From assembly GCA_001689495.1 (NCBI GenBank), contig LUJS01000017.1, positions 24,601 through 88,600 on the forward strand: DNA of 64,000 nt, read 5' to 3'. This document shows positions 43,356 through 51,631 of the stretch, piece by piece. A model generated the notes under the pieces. The model saw only the letters and a program-made list of their open reading frames with translations. It made no database searches and was not told the origin of the DNA. This DNA is from Bacteroidales bacterium M8. GTDB taxonomy: Bacteria > Bacteroidota > Bacteroidia > Bacteroidales > Muribaculaceae. How positions within the stretch are numbered: the first letter of the stretch is position 1; each line of letters starts with the position of its first letter. Both the position numbers and the translations under genes were made by a program.

Positions 43356-44837
43356 ATGGCTAAAGAACTCAAAGACCTCACCAAGCGAAGCGAGAACTAT
43401 TCGCAGTGGTATAACGACCTTGTGGTCAAGGCTGATCTTGCAGAACAGTCGGCCGTCAGGGGATGCATGGTAATCAAGCCTTACGGCTATGCCATCTGGG
43501 AGAAGATGCAGCGCGAGCTTGACCGCATGTTCAAGGAGACCGGCGTGCAGAACGCCTATTTCCCCCTGCTCATCCCCAAGTCGTTCCTGTGCCGCGAGGC
43601 CGAGCACGTCGAGGGTTTCGCCAAGGAGTGCGCCGTGGTGACACACTACCGCCTCAAGAACGACCCCAACGGCAACGGCGTCATAGTCGATCCCGACGCC
43701 CGTCTTGAAGAGGAACTCATCGTGCGCCCCACGTCAGAGACCATCATCTGGGGCACATACCGCAACTGGATCCATTCATACCGCGACCTGCCCATCCTGT
43801 GCAACCAGTGGGCCAACGTGATGCGCTGGGAGATGCGCACCCGCATGTTCCTGCGCACGGCAGAATTCCTCTGGCAGGAGGGCCACTGCGCCCACGCAAC
43901 GGCCGAGGAGTCTGAGGCTCGCACCGTGCAGATGATCAACCTCTATGCCGACTTTGCCGAGAAGTACATGGCCATGCCCGTCATCAAGGGCGTCAAGTCG
44001 GCCAACGAGCGTTTTGCAGGCGCCGTCAACACCTATACCATCGAGGCCATGATGCAGGACGGCAAGGCCCTGCAGAGCGGCACGTCGCACAACCTCGGCC
44101 AAAACTTCGCCAAGGCGTTCGACGTCACCTTCGTCAACAAGGACAACAAGCCCGAGTATGTATGGGCCAACTCGTGGGGCGTGTCCACCCGCCTCATGGG
44201 CGCGCTCATCATGACCCACTCGGACGACAACGGCCTTGTGCTGCCCCCGCACCTCGCCCCCATTCAGGTGGTCATCGTCCCCATCTACAAGAACAACGAC
44301 CAGCGCGCCATCATCTCGGCCGTGGTCAATCCCATCGTCGACAAGCTCAAGGAGCTCGGCGTGAGCGTCAAGTTTGACGATGCCGACAACAAGCGTCCCG
44401 GCTTCAAGTTTGCCGACTACGAGCTCAAGGGCGTGCCCGTGCGTCTGGCCATCGGCGAACGCGACATCGAGAACGGCGTCGTCGAGGTGATGCGCCGCGA
44501 CACCCTCGAGAAGCACACCGCGCCCCTCGAAGGTATTGCCGAATACTGCAAGGACCTGCTCGAGGAGATTCAGGACAACATCTACAAGAAGGCCCTCGCG
44601 CACCGCGAGTCCATGACCCGCACCGTCGACACATACGAGGAGTTCAAGACCGAGATCGAGAAGGGCGGATTCATCCTCGCACACTGGGACGGCACCACCG
44701 AGACCGAAGAGAAGATCAAGGAGGACACCAAGGCCACCCTGCGTTGCATTCCCCTCGACGGCGACGACACCCCCGGATTCTGCATGGTCACCGGCAAGCC
44801 CTCGGCACGTCGCGTCATCTTTGCCCGCAACTACTAA
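43356..44837 (+). CDS. proS: Prolyl-tRNA synthetase (short, archaeal/eukaryotic-like type)
   Basis: ProS charges tRNA-Pro. The 493-residue product belongs to the short class without the editing insertion. It starts with LTKRSENYSQWYNDLVVKAD and contains the class II motifs (RGCMVIKPYGYAIWEKMQRE, EELIVRPTSETIIWGTYRNW, MRTRMFLRTAEFLWQEGHCA, SGTSHNLGQNFAKAFDV). It ends with a typical aromatic terminus (RVIFARNY). A strong hairpin (GTGGCGGGGAC with its complement, 44854-44880) follows the stop. Confidence 0.95.
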   Translation: MAKELKDLTKRSENYSQWYNDLVVKADLAEQSAVRGCMVIKPYGYAIWEKMQRELDRMFKETGVQNAYFPLLIPKSFLCREAEHVEGFAKECAVVTHYRLKNDPNGNGVIVDPDARLEEELIVRPTSETIIWGTYRNWIHSYRDLPILCNQWANVMRWEMRTRMFLRTAEFLWQEGHCAHATAEESEARTVQMINLYADFAEKYMAMPVIKGVKSANERFAGAVNTYTIEAMMQDGKALQSGTSHNLGQNFAKAFDVTFVNKDNKPEYVWANSWGVSTRLMGALIMTHSDDNGLVLPPHLAPIQVVIVPIYKNNDQRAIISAVVNPIVDKLKELGVSVKFDDADNKRPGFKFADYELKGVPVRLAIGERDIENGVVEVMRRDTLEKHTAPLEGIAEYCKDLLEEIQDNIYKKALAHRESMTRTVDTYEEFKTEIEKGGFILAHWDGTTETEEKIKEDTKATLRCIPLDGDDTPGFCMVTGKPSARRVIFARNY

Positions 44838-44853
44838 TCACATCCAATCTCCC

Positions 44854-44880
44854 GTGGCGGGGACACACCGTCCCCGCCAC
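44854..44880 (+). terminator. Hairpin after proS
   Basis: A perfect 11-bp stem (GTGGCGGGGAC/GTCCCCGCCAC) with a 5-base loop lies 16 bases after the proS stop. There is no T run, so it is a possible terminator. Confidence 0.5.
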
Positions 44881-44909
44881 CCATACTCTCTCAACCCCAG
44901 ACAGATCCA

Positions 44910-45185
44910 ATGGACTCAAAAACCTTCACGGCAAGACTATCCAAGGCACTCGGATGCGACCACCAGCACGCATCGGCCATGACTGCCGCCCTCACCGCAG
45001 CAATAGCCGAGGCCGGCGCCGAGCTCGACTCGGCGGCCATACCGGGATTCGGCACATTTCAGGCCGTCAAGACCGACGAGCACATCACCGTCGACCCCGT
45101 CAGCGGCGAGCGGCTGCTGGTCCCCCCGGCCATAACCATGCACTTCCTGCCCAGCGTAGTGTTGCGTAAAAAAATGAAACAATGA
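44910..45185 (+). CDS. HU-family DNA-binding protein (small)
   Basis: The 91-residue product resembles HU/IHF proteins: an N-terminal helical part (FTARLSKALGCDHQHASAMT) and the beta-arm region with IPGFGTFQAVKTDEHITVDP. The arm is less basic than in classic HU. It overlaps the next HU-like gene by four bases, so the two are translated together and may form a heterodimer. Confidence 0.8.
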   Translation: MDSKTFTARLSKALGCDHQHASAMTAALTAAIAEAGAELDSAAIPGFGTFQAVKTDEHITVDPVSGERLLVPPAITMHFLPSVVLRKKMKQ

Positions 45186-46363
45186 ACCGCAAGATTCCAT
45201 TCCATGATCTGACCGGCATCATTGCCGCCAAGTCAGCGACAGACCGTGAGGAAGCCGAGAAGTTTGCCAAGACCTTCTTCGAGCTCATTGCCGACACTCT
45301 CGTCAAGGGTGAGAGCGTAAGGATAAAGGGCCTCGGCACGTTCGCCCCGTCGGGCGACGCCGAAAACCCCGTCGCATTCATGCCCGATCAGGAGCTGGCC
45401 GACACGGTCAATGCCCCGTTCGCCCTGTTCGAGCCCGAAATCGTGGGCAACGACATCACCGACGCCGATCTCGAGGCTGCCGTGGCCGCCGACGAGACTC
45501 CCGCCCCGGCCGAAGAGAAAACTCCGGTCGAAGCGCAAGCTCCCGTCGAGACCCGAGAGGGGATAAACCTCGCCAAGAGCGAGACACCTGCCCCGACAGA
45601 ACCCGAACCAGTCAGCGAGCCCGAACCCGAGCCCGTGGCCGAGACTCCAGCCGAGCCCGAACAGCAGCATGAGCCGGAACCCGTTCACGAGCCGGAACCC
45701 GCTCCTGCTCCCGTCACCCCGGCGCCCGCTCCCAAGCCCGTGCCCGTGACTGTCCCCGAGATCGAGGAGGAACCCGAAGAATACGTCACCCCGCAGCCCG
45801 AGTCGTCGGGTCCGGGATTCGGATGGGGATTCTTCACCGGACTTATCGTAGGTCTGGCCCTCGGAGCCTGCGGCATATACTTTGCCCTCGACTACATCTT
45901 CCCCACTCCCGCGCGCGGCGTCTCGTCGTCGCTGATAACCATCGACGAGATCGAGGACAAGACGCCCCCCGTGCCTGTCGACTCGGCTGCGTTCACCCCC
46001 GCCGTGCCTGCCGACGAGCCCGAGACACCCGCCCCGGCACCTGAGGCGACTCAGGCACCCGCCCCGGCCAAAGCCGCCGAGGCACCCGCGCAGACAGCAC
46101 AGGCCGCACCCGTCAGGGATACCGTCAAGGCCGGCTACCTGCTCAACGACATGGCGCGCAAGCATTATGGCAGCAAGGTCTTCTGGGTATACATCTACGA
46201 GGAAAACAAGTCTAAGATCAAGAACCCCAACCGGGTCAACGTCGGTACGGTGGTGACGATACCCCCCGCGTCAAAGTATGGCATCGACGCCAAGGACCCC
46301 ACGAGCGTGGCCGCCGCCAACAAGAAGGCCGGTCAGATTTTGTCAAAATTCCCCAACCGATAG
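45182..46363 (+). CDS. HU domain - transmembrane segment - LysM fusion protein
   Basis: The 393-residue product begins with an HU-like domain (residues 1-95: FHDLTGIIAAKSATDREEAE and VRIKGLGTFAPSG). A long Pro/Glu/Ala-rich linker follows, then a single membrane segment (about 210-232, GWGFFTGLIVGLALGACGIY). A second Pro/Ala-rich linker leads to a C-terminal LysM-like domain (about 315-372, MARKHYGSKVFWVYIYEENK and VNVGTVVTIPP). With the HU domain inside and LysM outside, it could tether DNA to the cell wall. That topology is inferred from charge and domain order. It overlaps the small HU gene. Confidence 0.82.
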   Translation: MNRKIPFHDLTGIIAAKSATDREEAEKFAKTFFELIADTLVKGESVRIKGLGTFAPSGDAENPVAFMPDQELADTVNAPFALFEPEIVGNDITDADLEAAVAADETPAPAEEKTPVEAQAPVETREGINLAKSETPAPTEPEPVSEPEPEPVAETPAEPEQQHEPEPVHEPEPAPAPVTPAPAPKPVPVTVPEIEEEPEEYVTPQPESSGPGFGWGFFTGLIVGLALGACGIYFALDYIFPTPARGVSSSLITIDEIEDKTPPVPVDSAAFTPAVPADEPETPAPAPEATQAPAPAKAAEAPAQTAQAAPVRDTVKAGYLLNDMARKHYGSKVFWVYIYEENKSKIKNPNRVNVGTVVTIPPASKYGIDAKDPTSVAAANKKAGQILSKFPNR

Positions 46364-46379
46364 TAAATAATTCCTAAAA

Positions 46380-46416
46380 AAAGAGCCGACATTTAACAAA
46401 TGTTGGCTCTTTTTTG
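46380..46416 (+). terminator. Rho-independent terminator after the HU-LysM gene
   Basis: A 15-bp stem with one G-T pair (arms 46380-46394 and 46398-46412, 3-base loop) is followed by T. The aroE -7 element TACCTTTG (46419-46426) lies immediately downstream. Confidence 0.85.
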
Positions 46417-46418
46417 TT

Positions 46419-46426
46419 TACCTTTG
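46419..46426 (+). promoter_or_regulatory. Putative -7 element of aroE
   Basis: TACCTTTG matches TAnnTTTG, 28 bases before the aroE start. The usual -33 position falls in the terminator stem, so the two elements are packed together. Confidence 0.55.
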
Positions 46427-46453
46427 CAGACAGTATCAATTTTGACTGCGAAT

Positions 46454-47203
46454 ATGAACAACCACAAGGTCTACGGTCTGATAGGGTTTCCTCTGACCCA
46501 CTCTTTCTCAAAACAATTCTTCAACGACAAGTTTGCCGCCGAGGGCATCGACGCCGAATATGTCAACTTCGAGCTGCCTGACATCGGGGATCTCATGGAG
46601 GTGTTTGCCGAGAATCCGCGTCTTGCAGGACTTAACGTCACCATCCCCTACAAGGAGCAGGTGATGCCCTATCTCGACACTCTCGACCCCGAGGCCGAGG
46701 AGACTGGCGCCGTCAACGTGATAAAGATAATCCGCTCGGGACGCGACAACCTGCACCTCAAGGGCTATAACACCGATGTCGAAGGCTTCAGGGACTCTAT
46801 TCGTCCGCTTGTCGGCAACCGCAGGAAGGCGCTGATACTCGGCACGGGCGGAGCCTCGAAGGCCGTGGCTCAGGCATTCAGGACACTCGGCATCGAGTAT
46901 CAGTTCGTGTCGCGCACTCCGCGCGAGGGTGTCATCACCTATGCCGACCTCACCCCCGCGGTGATGGCCGACCACCGCATCATCGTCAACACGACGCCGC
47001 TCGGCATGTATCCGCATGTCGACGAGTATCCCGACATACCCTACGCCCAACTTACCCCCGGACACCTCTGCTACGACCTGCTCTACAACCCCGACGTGAC
47101 CACCTTCATGCGCAAGGCCCAAGAGGCCGGAGCCGAGGTGAAGAACGGACTGGAGATGCTGTTGCTGCAGGCATTCGCGTCGTGGCGTGTCTGGAACAGC
47201 TGA
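46454..47203 (+). CDS. aroE: Shikimate dehydrogenase
   Basis: AroE reduces 3-dehydroshikimate to shikimate in aromatic amino-acid synthesis. The 249-residue product opens with YGLIGFPLTHSFSKQFFNDK, the substrate-binding signature. It contains AGLNVTIPYKEQVMPYLD with the catalytic lysine, the cofactor block ALILGTGGASKAVAQAFR, and VNTTPLGMYPHVDEYP. The ATG at 46454 is chosen over upstream in-frame starts because it gives the family N-terminus. Confidence 0.94.
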   Translation: MNNHKVYGLIGFPLTHSFSKQFFNDKFAAEGIDAEYVNFELPDIGDLMEVFAENPRLAGLNVTIPYKEQVMPYLDTLDPEAEETGAVNVIKIIRSGRDNLHLKGYNTDVEGFRDSIRPLVGNRRKALILGTGGASKAVAQAFRTLGIEYQFVSRTPREGVITYADLTPAVMADHRIIVNTTPLGMYPHVDEYPDIPYAQLTPGHLCYDLLYNPDVTTFMRKAQEAGAEVKNGLEMLLLQAFASWRVWNS

Positions 47204-47235
47204 CATTCCGCATAAAAATCCACAGATAAACAACC

Positions 47236-48204
47236 ATGCAACCCGTTTCAAAATCAAACCCCGTCAGCCGGATCATCTACATCGTTCTGGCCGTGATGGT
47301 CGTGCTGCCGATAGACCTCGTCATACCGGGCGTCAGCGTGTCGCCGGCCTTCGCCCTCTTTCTGGGACTGTTTTTCGCAATGGTATTCGAGTGTCCCTAT
47401 CCCAAGTTCAACAAAAAGACATCCAAATATCTGCTTCAGGCATCTGTCGTAGGTCTTGGATTCGGCATGAATCTCATCGAGTCGCTCAAGAGCGGCAGCG
47501 AGGGCATGCTGTTCACCGTTGTCTCTGTGATAGGCGTCATGGTCATCGGCGTCCTGCTGGGCTGGTGGCTCTCGATCAACAAGAAGACCTCATATCTCAT
47601 CTCGTCGGGCACGGCCATCTGCGGCGGCAGCGCCATAGCTGCGGTGGGTCCCGTGCTCAAGGCCAACGACAACGAGATGGCCGTCTCGCTCGGCGTCATC
47701 TTCGTGCTCAACGCCATCGCCCTCTTCATCTTCCCGCCGCTGGGACGTCTGTTCGAGATGTCGCAGGCACAGTTCGGCACATGGGCGGCCATCGCCATCC
47801 ACGACACGTCGTCGGTGGTCGGCGCGGGCGACGCATACGGCCCCGAGGCGCTGCAGCTTGCCACGCTCATCAAGCTCACCCGCGCGCTCTGGATCATACC
47901 TCTCGCACTCGTGACCATGGTCATTTTCCGTGAGAAAGGCAGCAAGATCTCAATTCCGTGGTTCATCTTCCTGTTCATCCTCGCCATGGTGGCCAACACA
48001 TACCTCAGCCTGCCCGCATGGCTCACCGGCTCGCTGGTATATCTGGCCAAGAAGGGTCTCGTGCTCACGCTGTTCCTCATCGGTGCAGGTCTCTCCATCA
48101 AGACCGTCAAGTCGGTGGGCGTCAAGCCTTTCATTCTTGCCGTGGCCCTTTGGGTAATCATCGGCGTGTCGAGTTTCTTTGTGGTGATGGCCACCATTGA
48201 CTGA
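47236..48204 (+). CDS. YeiH-family putative sulfate exporter
   Basis: The 322-residue inner-membrane protein has nine to ten hydrophobic segments and the family motifs ASVVGLGFGMNLIESLK, SSGTAICGGSAIAAVGPVLK and AIHDTSSVVGAGDAYG. Members are annotated as sulfate exporters or UPF0324; direct function is poorly tested. It lies 32 bases after aroE and 29 bases before comEC. Confidence 0.9.
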   Translation: MQPVSKSNPVSRIIYIVLAVMVVLPIDLVIPGVSVSPAFALFLGLFFAMVFECPYPKFNKKTSKYLLQASVVGLGFGMNLIESLKSGSEGMLFTVVSVIGVMVIGVLLGWWLSINKKTSYLISSGTAICGGSAIAAVGPVLKANDNEMAVSLGVIFVLNAIALFIFPPLGRLFEMSQAQFGTWAAIAIHDTSSVVGAGDAYGPEALQLATLIKLTRALWIIPLALVTMVIFREKGSKISIPWFIFLFILAMVANTYLSLPAWLTGSLVYLAKKGLVLTLFLIGAGLSIKTVKSVGVKPFILAVALWVIIGVSSFFVVMATID

Positions 48205-48233
48205 CGCTTGGACCGCCCCACGGCACAAGACAC

Positions 48234-50219
48234 TTGAACATCTCGCTCTTCCCCCTGCTACCCCTCACGGCGGCGTTCGTCACGGGACTTCTCCTGTATG
48301 GCGCCGGTCTGGGGTGGCAGGGGGTTGCCATATCCGTGCCCGTGGCCATGTGGCTCTGTCTGAGGGGACGCAGGTCGTGGGGCGTGTCGCTGCTCGGACT
48401 CGCGGCGGGCGTGGTGACCGGATATGCCGACCGCCCGTACATGCCCGAGGGCCTGCCGGACGGCGCGGCACGGCGGTATTCGGCCGGTGTGCTCGACCGG
48501 CGCGAGACCGACGGGGCGCAGTCGCTGGTGGTGCGCATCGACTCGGTCGACGGCATCGGTTGCCGCAGTTTCTCGGCCGCGCTGATGATTCCGGGCGTGT
48601 TGCCCGATACGGACGACACCGACTACATCGCGTTCTCGGCCCGCCTTGCCCCCCTGACTGACCGCCGCGACCTGCCCGACGAGGTCGATTATACCGCCTC
48701 GCTGCGCCGACGTGGCGTGGTGGCTTCGGCCATAGTGGCCCCCGACAGCATACTCTCGGTTACGCCGCGTGGCGGATTCGCTGCATCGGTGAGGCGTGCG
48801 CGCCACGAGGTGAGACGCCTCTTGGCATTCTCGCCCTTGGACCCTGCCGCCGGACAATTCCTCACCGCCGCCCTGACTGGCGACCGCGAGATACTCGACC
48901 CCGGGTCGAGCGAGATATTCTCTACCGCCGGCATAGCCCATATCCTTGCTTTGAGCGGACTGCACGTCGCCATCATCGCAGGGGTCTTGAATCTGCTGCT
49001 GATACCGCTCGTCATTGCCGGGCACCGCAAGATACGCATGGCCGCCGTCATCGTCGCCCTGTGGCTGTTTGCCGTGATGACCGGACTGACGCCCTCGGTG
49101 GTGCGAGCCGCCGTCATGTCGACGGTCATGCTGACAACGATGATGATCGAGCGCGAGAGGGCGCCGCTCAACGCGCTCTGCATAGCCGCCCTCGCAATTC
49201 TGGTGGTGACCCCCTCGGCAGTCTACAGCTTCGGATTCCAGCTCAGTTTCCTTGCCGTGGCCTCGATACTGTTGTTCATGCCCCTGCTCACGTCGCATCG
49301 GCCCCGCCACCCGTTCGCGCGCACGCTGCTCGACCTTGCGGCGGTCTCGCTGACGGCGACGATAGGCTCGGGGATGCTTGCGGCATACAGATTCGGCTTC
49401 TTCCCGCTGTGGTTCATCCCGGTCAATGTCATCGTCTCGTTCATCCTGCCTCCGCTGCTCGGATGCGGCGTTGTCTTGGTGTGCTGCGAGGCCATTGGGG
49501 TGCCGACAGCCATGCTCGCCTCGGTCATCGACGGCCTGTATTCAGTCGTCGCCTCGACCGCCGATCATTTCGCCTCGCTGCCGTTGGCCACGGTCGACAC
49601 GTCACGGATGCCGGCCACGCTGCTGTGGTTCTATTTCGCCGTCCTGATGCTCCTTGCCGTCGGCACCGTCACGCGCCGTCGCGTATGGCTCTATGCCGCC
49701 GTGCCGACAGCCCTGTGCGGGGTACTGATAGTAACCCTGAGCCCGTCGGAATCATTTCCGCAGGCCGAGATGTTTGTCACGCGGTCGTCCACCGAGACAA
49801 CCCTCATCGTGCGTCAGGGCACGCGGATGCAGGCATTCAGCACGTTGCGGGCCCCGGGACTCCCGACCCTGCGCGAGAGGTGCCACCGCCTCTATGCCCC
49901 CTACATGTCGCGACGCGGAGTCGACTCCATCGAATTCGTCTCGGTGACATCGCCCGCCGTATTCACGCTCGGGGGCCACAGCGTCATGCTCGCGGCCCGT
50001 CACGCCACCCTGCCAGACTCTGTCAGGGGGCCTGAATATCTTGTCGTCTGCCGCGGATTCCGAGGCGACATCGTCCGGCTGGCCCGGGCCGTGCGCCCCG
50101 ACACCGTGGCACTGAGCGCCGACCTGAACAGGCGGCTGCACGACCGCTGGCTGCGCGAGCTCGCCGACAGCGCCATCCCCGCCATATCGCTGCGGCCGCG
50201 TCCGCTGACCCTGAAGTGA
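48234..50219 (+). CDS. comEC: ComEC/Rec2-related competence membrane protein
   Basis: ComEC forms the inner-membrane channel for single-stranded DNA uptake. The 661-residue product has many membrane segments. The competence-domain signature AGIAHILALSGLHVAIIAGV lies near residue 240. The central transmembrane block VRAAVMSTVMLTTMMIERER follows. No metallo-beta-lactamase motif (HxHxDH) is visible at the C-terminus, which is usual for many Bacteroidetes members. The start codon is TTG at 48234, giving MNISLFPLLPLTAAFVTGLL. A promoter-bearing gap follows the stop. Confidence 0.88.
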   Translation: MNISLFPLLPLTAAFVTGLLLYGAGLGWQGVAISVPVAMWLCLRGRRSWGVSLLGLAAGVVTGYADRPYMPEGLPDGAARRYSAGVLDRRETDGAQSLVVRIDSVDGIGCRSFSAALMIPGVLPDTDDTDYIAFSARLAPLTDRRDLPDEVDYTASLRRRGVVASAIVAPDSILSVTPRGGFAASVRRARHEVRRLLAFSPLDPAAGQFLTAALTGDREILDPGSSEIFSTAGIAHILALSGLHVAIIAGVLNLLLIPLVIAGHRKIRMAAVIVALWLFAVMTGLTPSVVRAAVMSTVMLTTMMIERERAPLNALCIAALAILVVTPSAVYSFGFQLSFLAVASILLFMPLLTSHRPRHPFARTLLDLAAVSLTATIGSGMLAAYRFGFFPLWFIPVNVIVSFILPPLLGCGVVLVCCEAIGVPTAMLASVIDGLYSVVASTADHFASLPLATVDTSRMPATLLWFYFAVLMLLAVGTVTRRRVWLYAAVPTALCGVLIVTLSPSESFPQAEMFVTRSSTETTLIVRQGTRMQAFSTLRAPGLPTLRERCHRLYAPYMSRRGVDSIEFVSVTSPAVFTLGGHSVMLAARHATLPDSVRGPEYLVVCRGFRGDIVRLARAVRPDTVALSADLNRRLHDRWLRELADSAIPAISLRPRPLTLK

Positions 50220-50248
50220 ACAAAACAACCTCGGCGCGGGTTTTCTTT

Positions 50249-50278
50249 TTGAGACCTCGTTTTTTTATATTAATTTTG
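50249..50278 (+). promoter_or_regulatory. Promoter of the small lipoprotein gene
   Basis: TTG at 50249-50251 and TAATTTTG at 50271-50278 are 19 bases apart, a good Bacteroidetes promoter. The gene starts at 50306. Confidence 0.7.
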
Positions 50279-50305
50279 TCCATTCAAACACATCCCCGCG
50301 ACTCT

Positions 50306-50674
50306 ATGAAACAGATCTACCGCTATGCCGCTCTGCTGACGACCATCTTCCTTGCCACGCTGACCCTCCAGTCTTGCGCAACAGACGACGAGTATTATGA
50401 CCATCCACTTGTGGGCACATGGCAGATGGTGGCCCCGCTCAACGGGTTCTACAACGAATTCACGTTCTATTCAAACGGCACCGGAGCCTATTTTGTCGAG
50501 GACGACTGGGGACAGGACAACTATTACATCAACTGGTATGCCTATGGTAACCAGCTGTAGGTCGAATTCCCCGACCAGATGGACACAATGAGCTTCACGT
50601 GGCAGATGGACGGCTATAGCCTCTATCTGTATCCGGTCGAGGGGGGAGCGACTTGGGTCTACCGACTGTATTGA
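50306..50674 (+). pseudogene. Small lipoprotein gene with an in-frame amber stop
   Basis: The frame starts with a lipoprotein signal (MKQIYRYAALLTTIFLATLT, then LQSCATDD) and encodes LVGTWQMVAPLNGFYNEFTF, a lipocalin-like or META-like strand pattern. It reaches TAG at 50558-50560 after 84 residues. The same frame then continues without a break to TGA at 50672-50674 (VEFPDQMDTMSFTWQMDGYS and LYLYPVEGGATWVYRLY), clearly the rest of the same beta-rich domain. TAG is used as an ordinary stop elsewhere in the window, so this is most likely a nonsense mutation or sequencing error. GSCFA starts four bases later. Confidence 0.7.
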
Positions 50675-50677
50675 CCT

Positions 50678-51631
50678 ATGGAGTTCCGCACTCTTGCCAG
50701 ACCTCTCGAAAGATTGCAGGGGACGGTGTCGCACGCCGCCCCCGTGCTGCTCGTGGGGTCATGCTTCAGCGACAACATAGGTGCCGAACTCCGCGCCGAC
50801 CTGTTTGACGCCGTGGTCAATCCTTTCGGCCCGCTCTACAACCCGCTGTCGGTCGAGTCGGCATTCGGCATCATCGCCACAAATGACGGCAGGTATGACG
50901 CACGCCTGTTCCGTCACGAGGGTGTGTGGCACGACTGGAACTTTCATTCGCGCTTCTCGTCCGCATCGGCCCCCGAGGCCGCTCGGGCAATGGGCCGCTC
51001 GGTAGCCGCTGCCCGCGAGGCACTGGCGTCGGCCTCGGCCGTCATCATCACCCTCGGCACGACGACGGCATACCGGCTGTGCGAGGATGACTCCGTCGTG
51101 GCAAACTGCCACAAGATGCCCGCGAGGATGTTCAGGCAGACGGACCTGTCGCTGGCAGAGACCACGGAGTCACTCGACAGGACCATAGGGATCGTCCGCA
51201 CGGTCAACCCCGGGGCCAAGATAATATTCACCGTCAGCCCGCTGCGCTATCTCGCCGACGGAATGCACGCCAACACCCTGATAAAGTCAAGACTGCATCT
51301 GGCCATAGACGCCGTGTCACGCAGTCACGAGGGCATAATCTACTTTCCGGCATACGAGATAGTCAACGACGACCTCAGGGACTACAGGTTCTATGCCGAC
51401 GACATGAAACACCCCTCGGCTCAGGCCGTGAGGTATATATACGATCTCTTCTCTCAAAGTTTCTTCACCCCACAGACGGCCGAGACCGCCGCTGCGGGCA
51501 GACGTCTGTCGAGGCGCCTGTCGCACCGCGCCATGGCCGTGTCCGAAACCGAAATCAAAGAACTCGATCTGCTCAGACAGTATCCGCAACTCCGTAACGG
51601 ATACAAAAGATTTATCGAAAATGAACTATAG
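50678..51631 (+). CDS. GSCFA domain-containing protein
   Basis: The 317-residue product shows the family-defining block VLLVGSCFSDNIGAELRADL and continues VVNPFGPLYNPLSVESAF, then VIITLGTTTAYRLCEDDSVV. GSCFA proteins resemble SGNH hydrolases; the Ser of GSCFS would be the nucleophile. The function is unknown. It overlaps the murF-alr gene by 11 bases, an arrangement suggesting a cell-wall link. Confidence 0.9.
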   Translation: MEFRTLARPLERLQGTVSHAAPVLLVGSCFSDNIGAELRADLFDAVVNPFGPLYNPLSVESAFGIIATNDGRYDARLFRHEGVWHDWNFHSRFSSASAPEAARAMGRSVAAAREALASASAVIITLGTTTAYRLCEDDSVVANCHKMPARMFRQTDLSLAETTESLDRTIGIVRTVNPGAKIIFTVSPLRYLADGMHANTLIKSRLHLAIDAVSRSHEGIIYFPAYEIVNDDLRDYRFYADDMKHPSAQAVRYIYDLFSQSFFTPQTAETAAAGRRLSRRLSHRAMAVSETEIKELDLLRQYPQLRNGYKRFIENEL

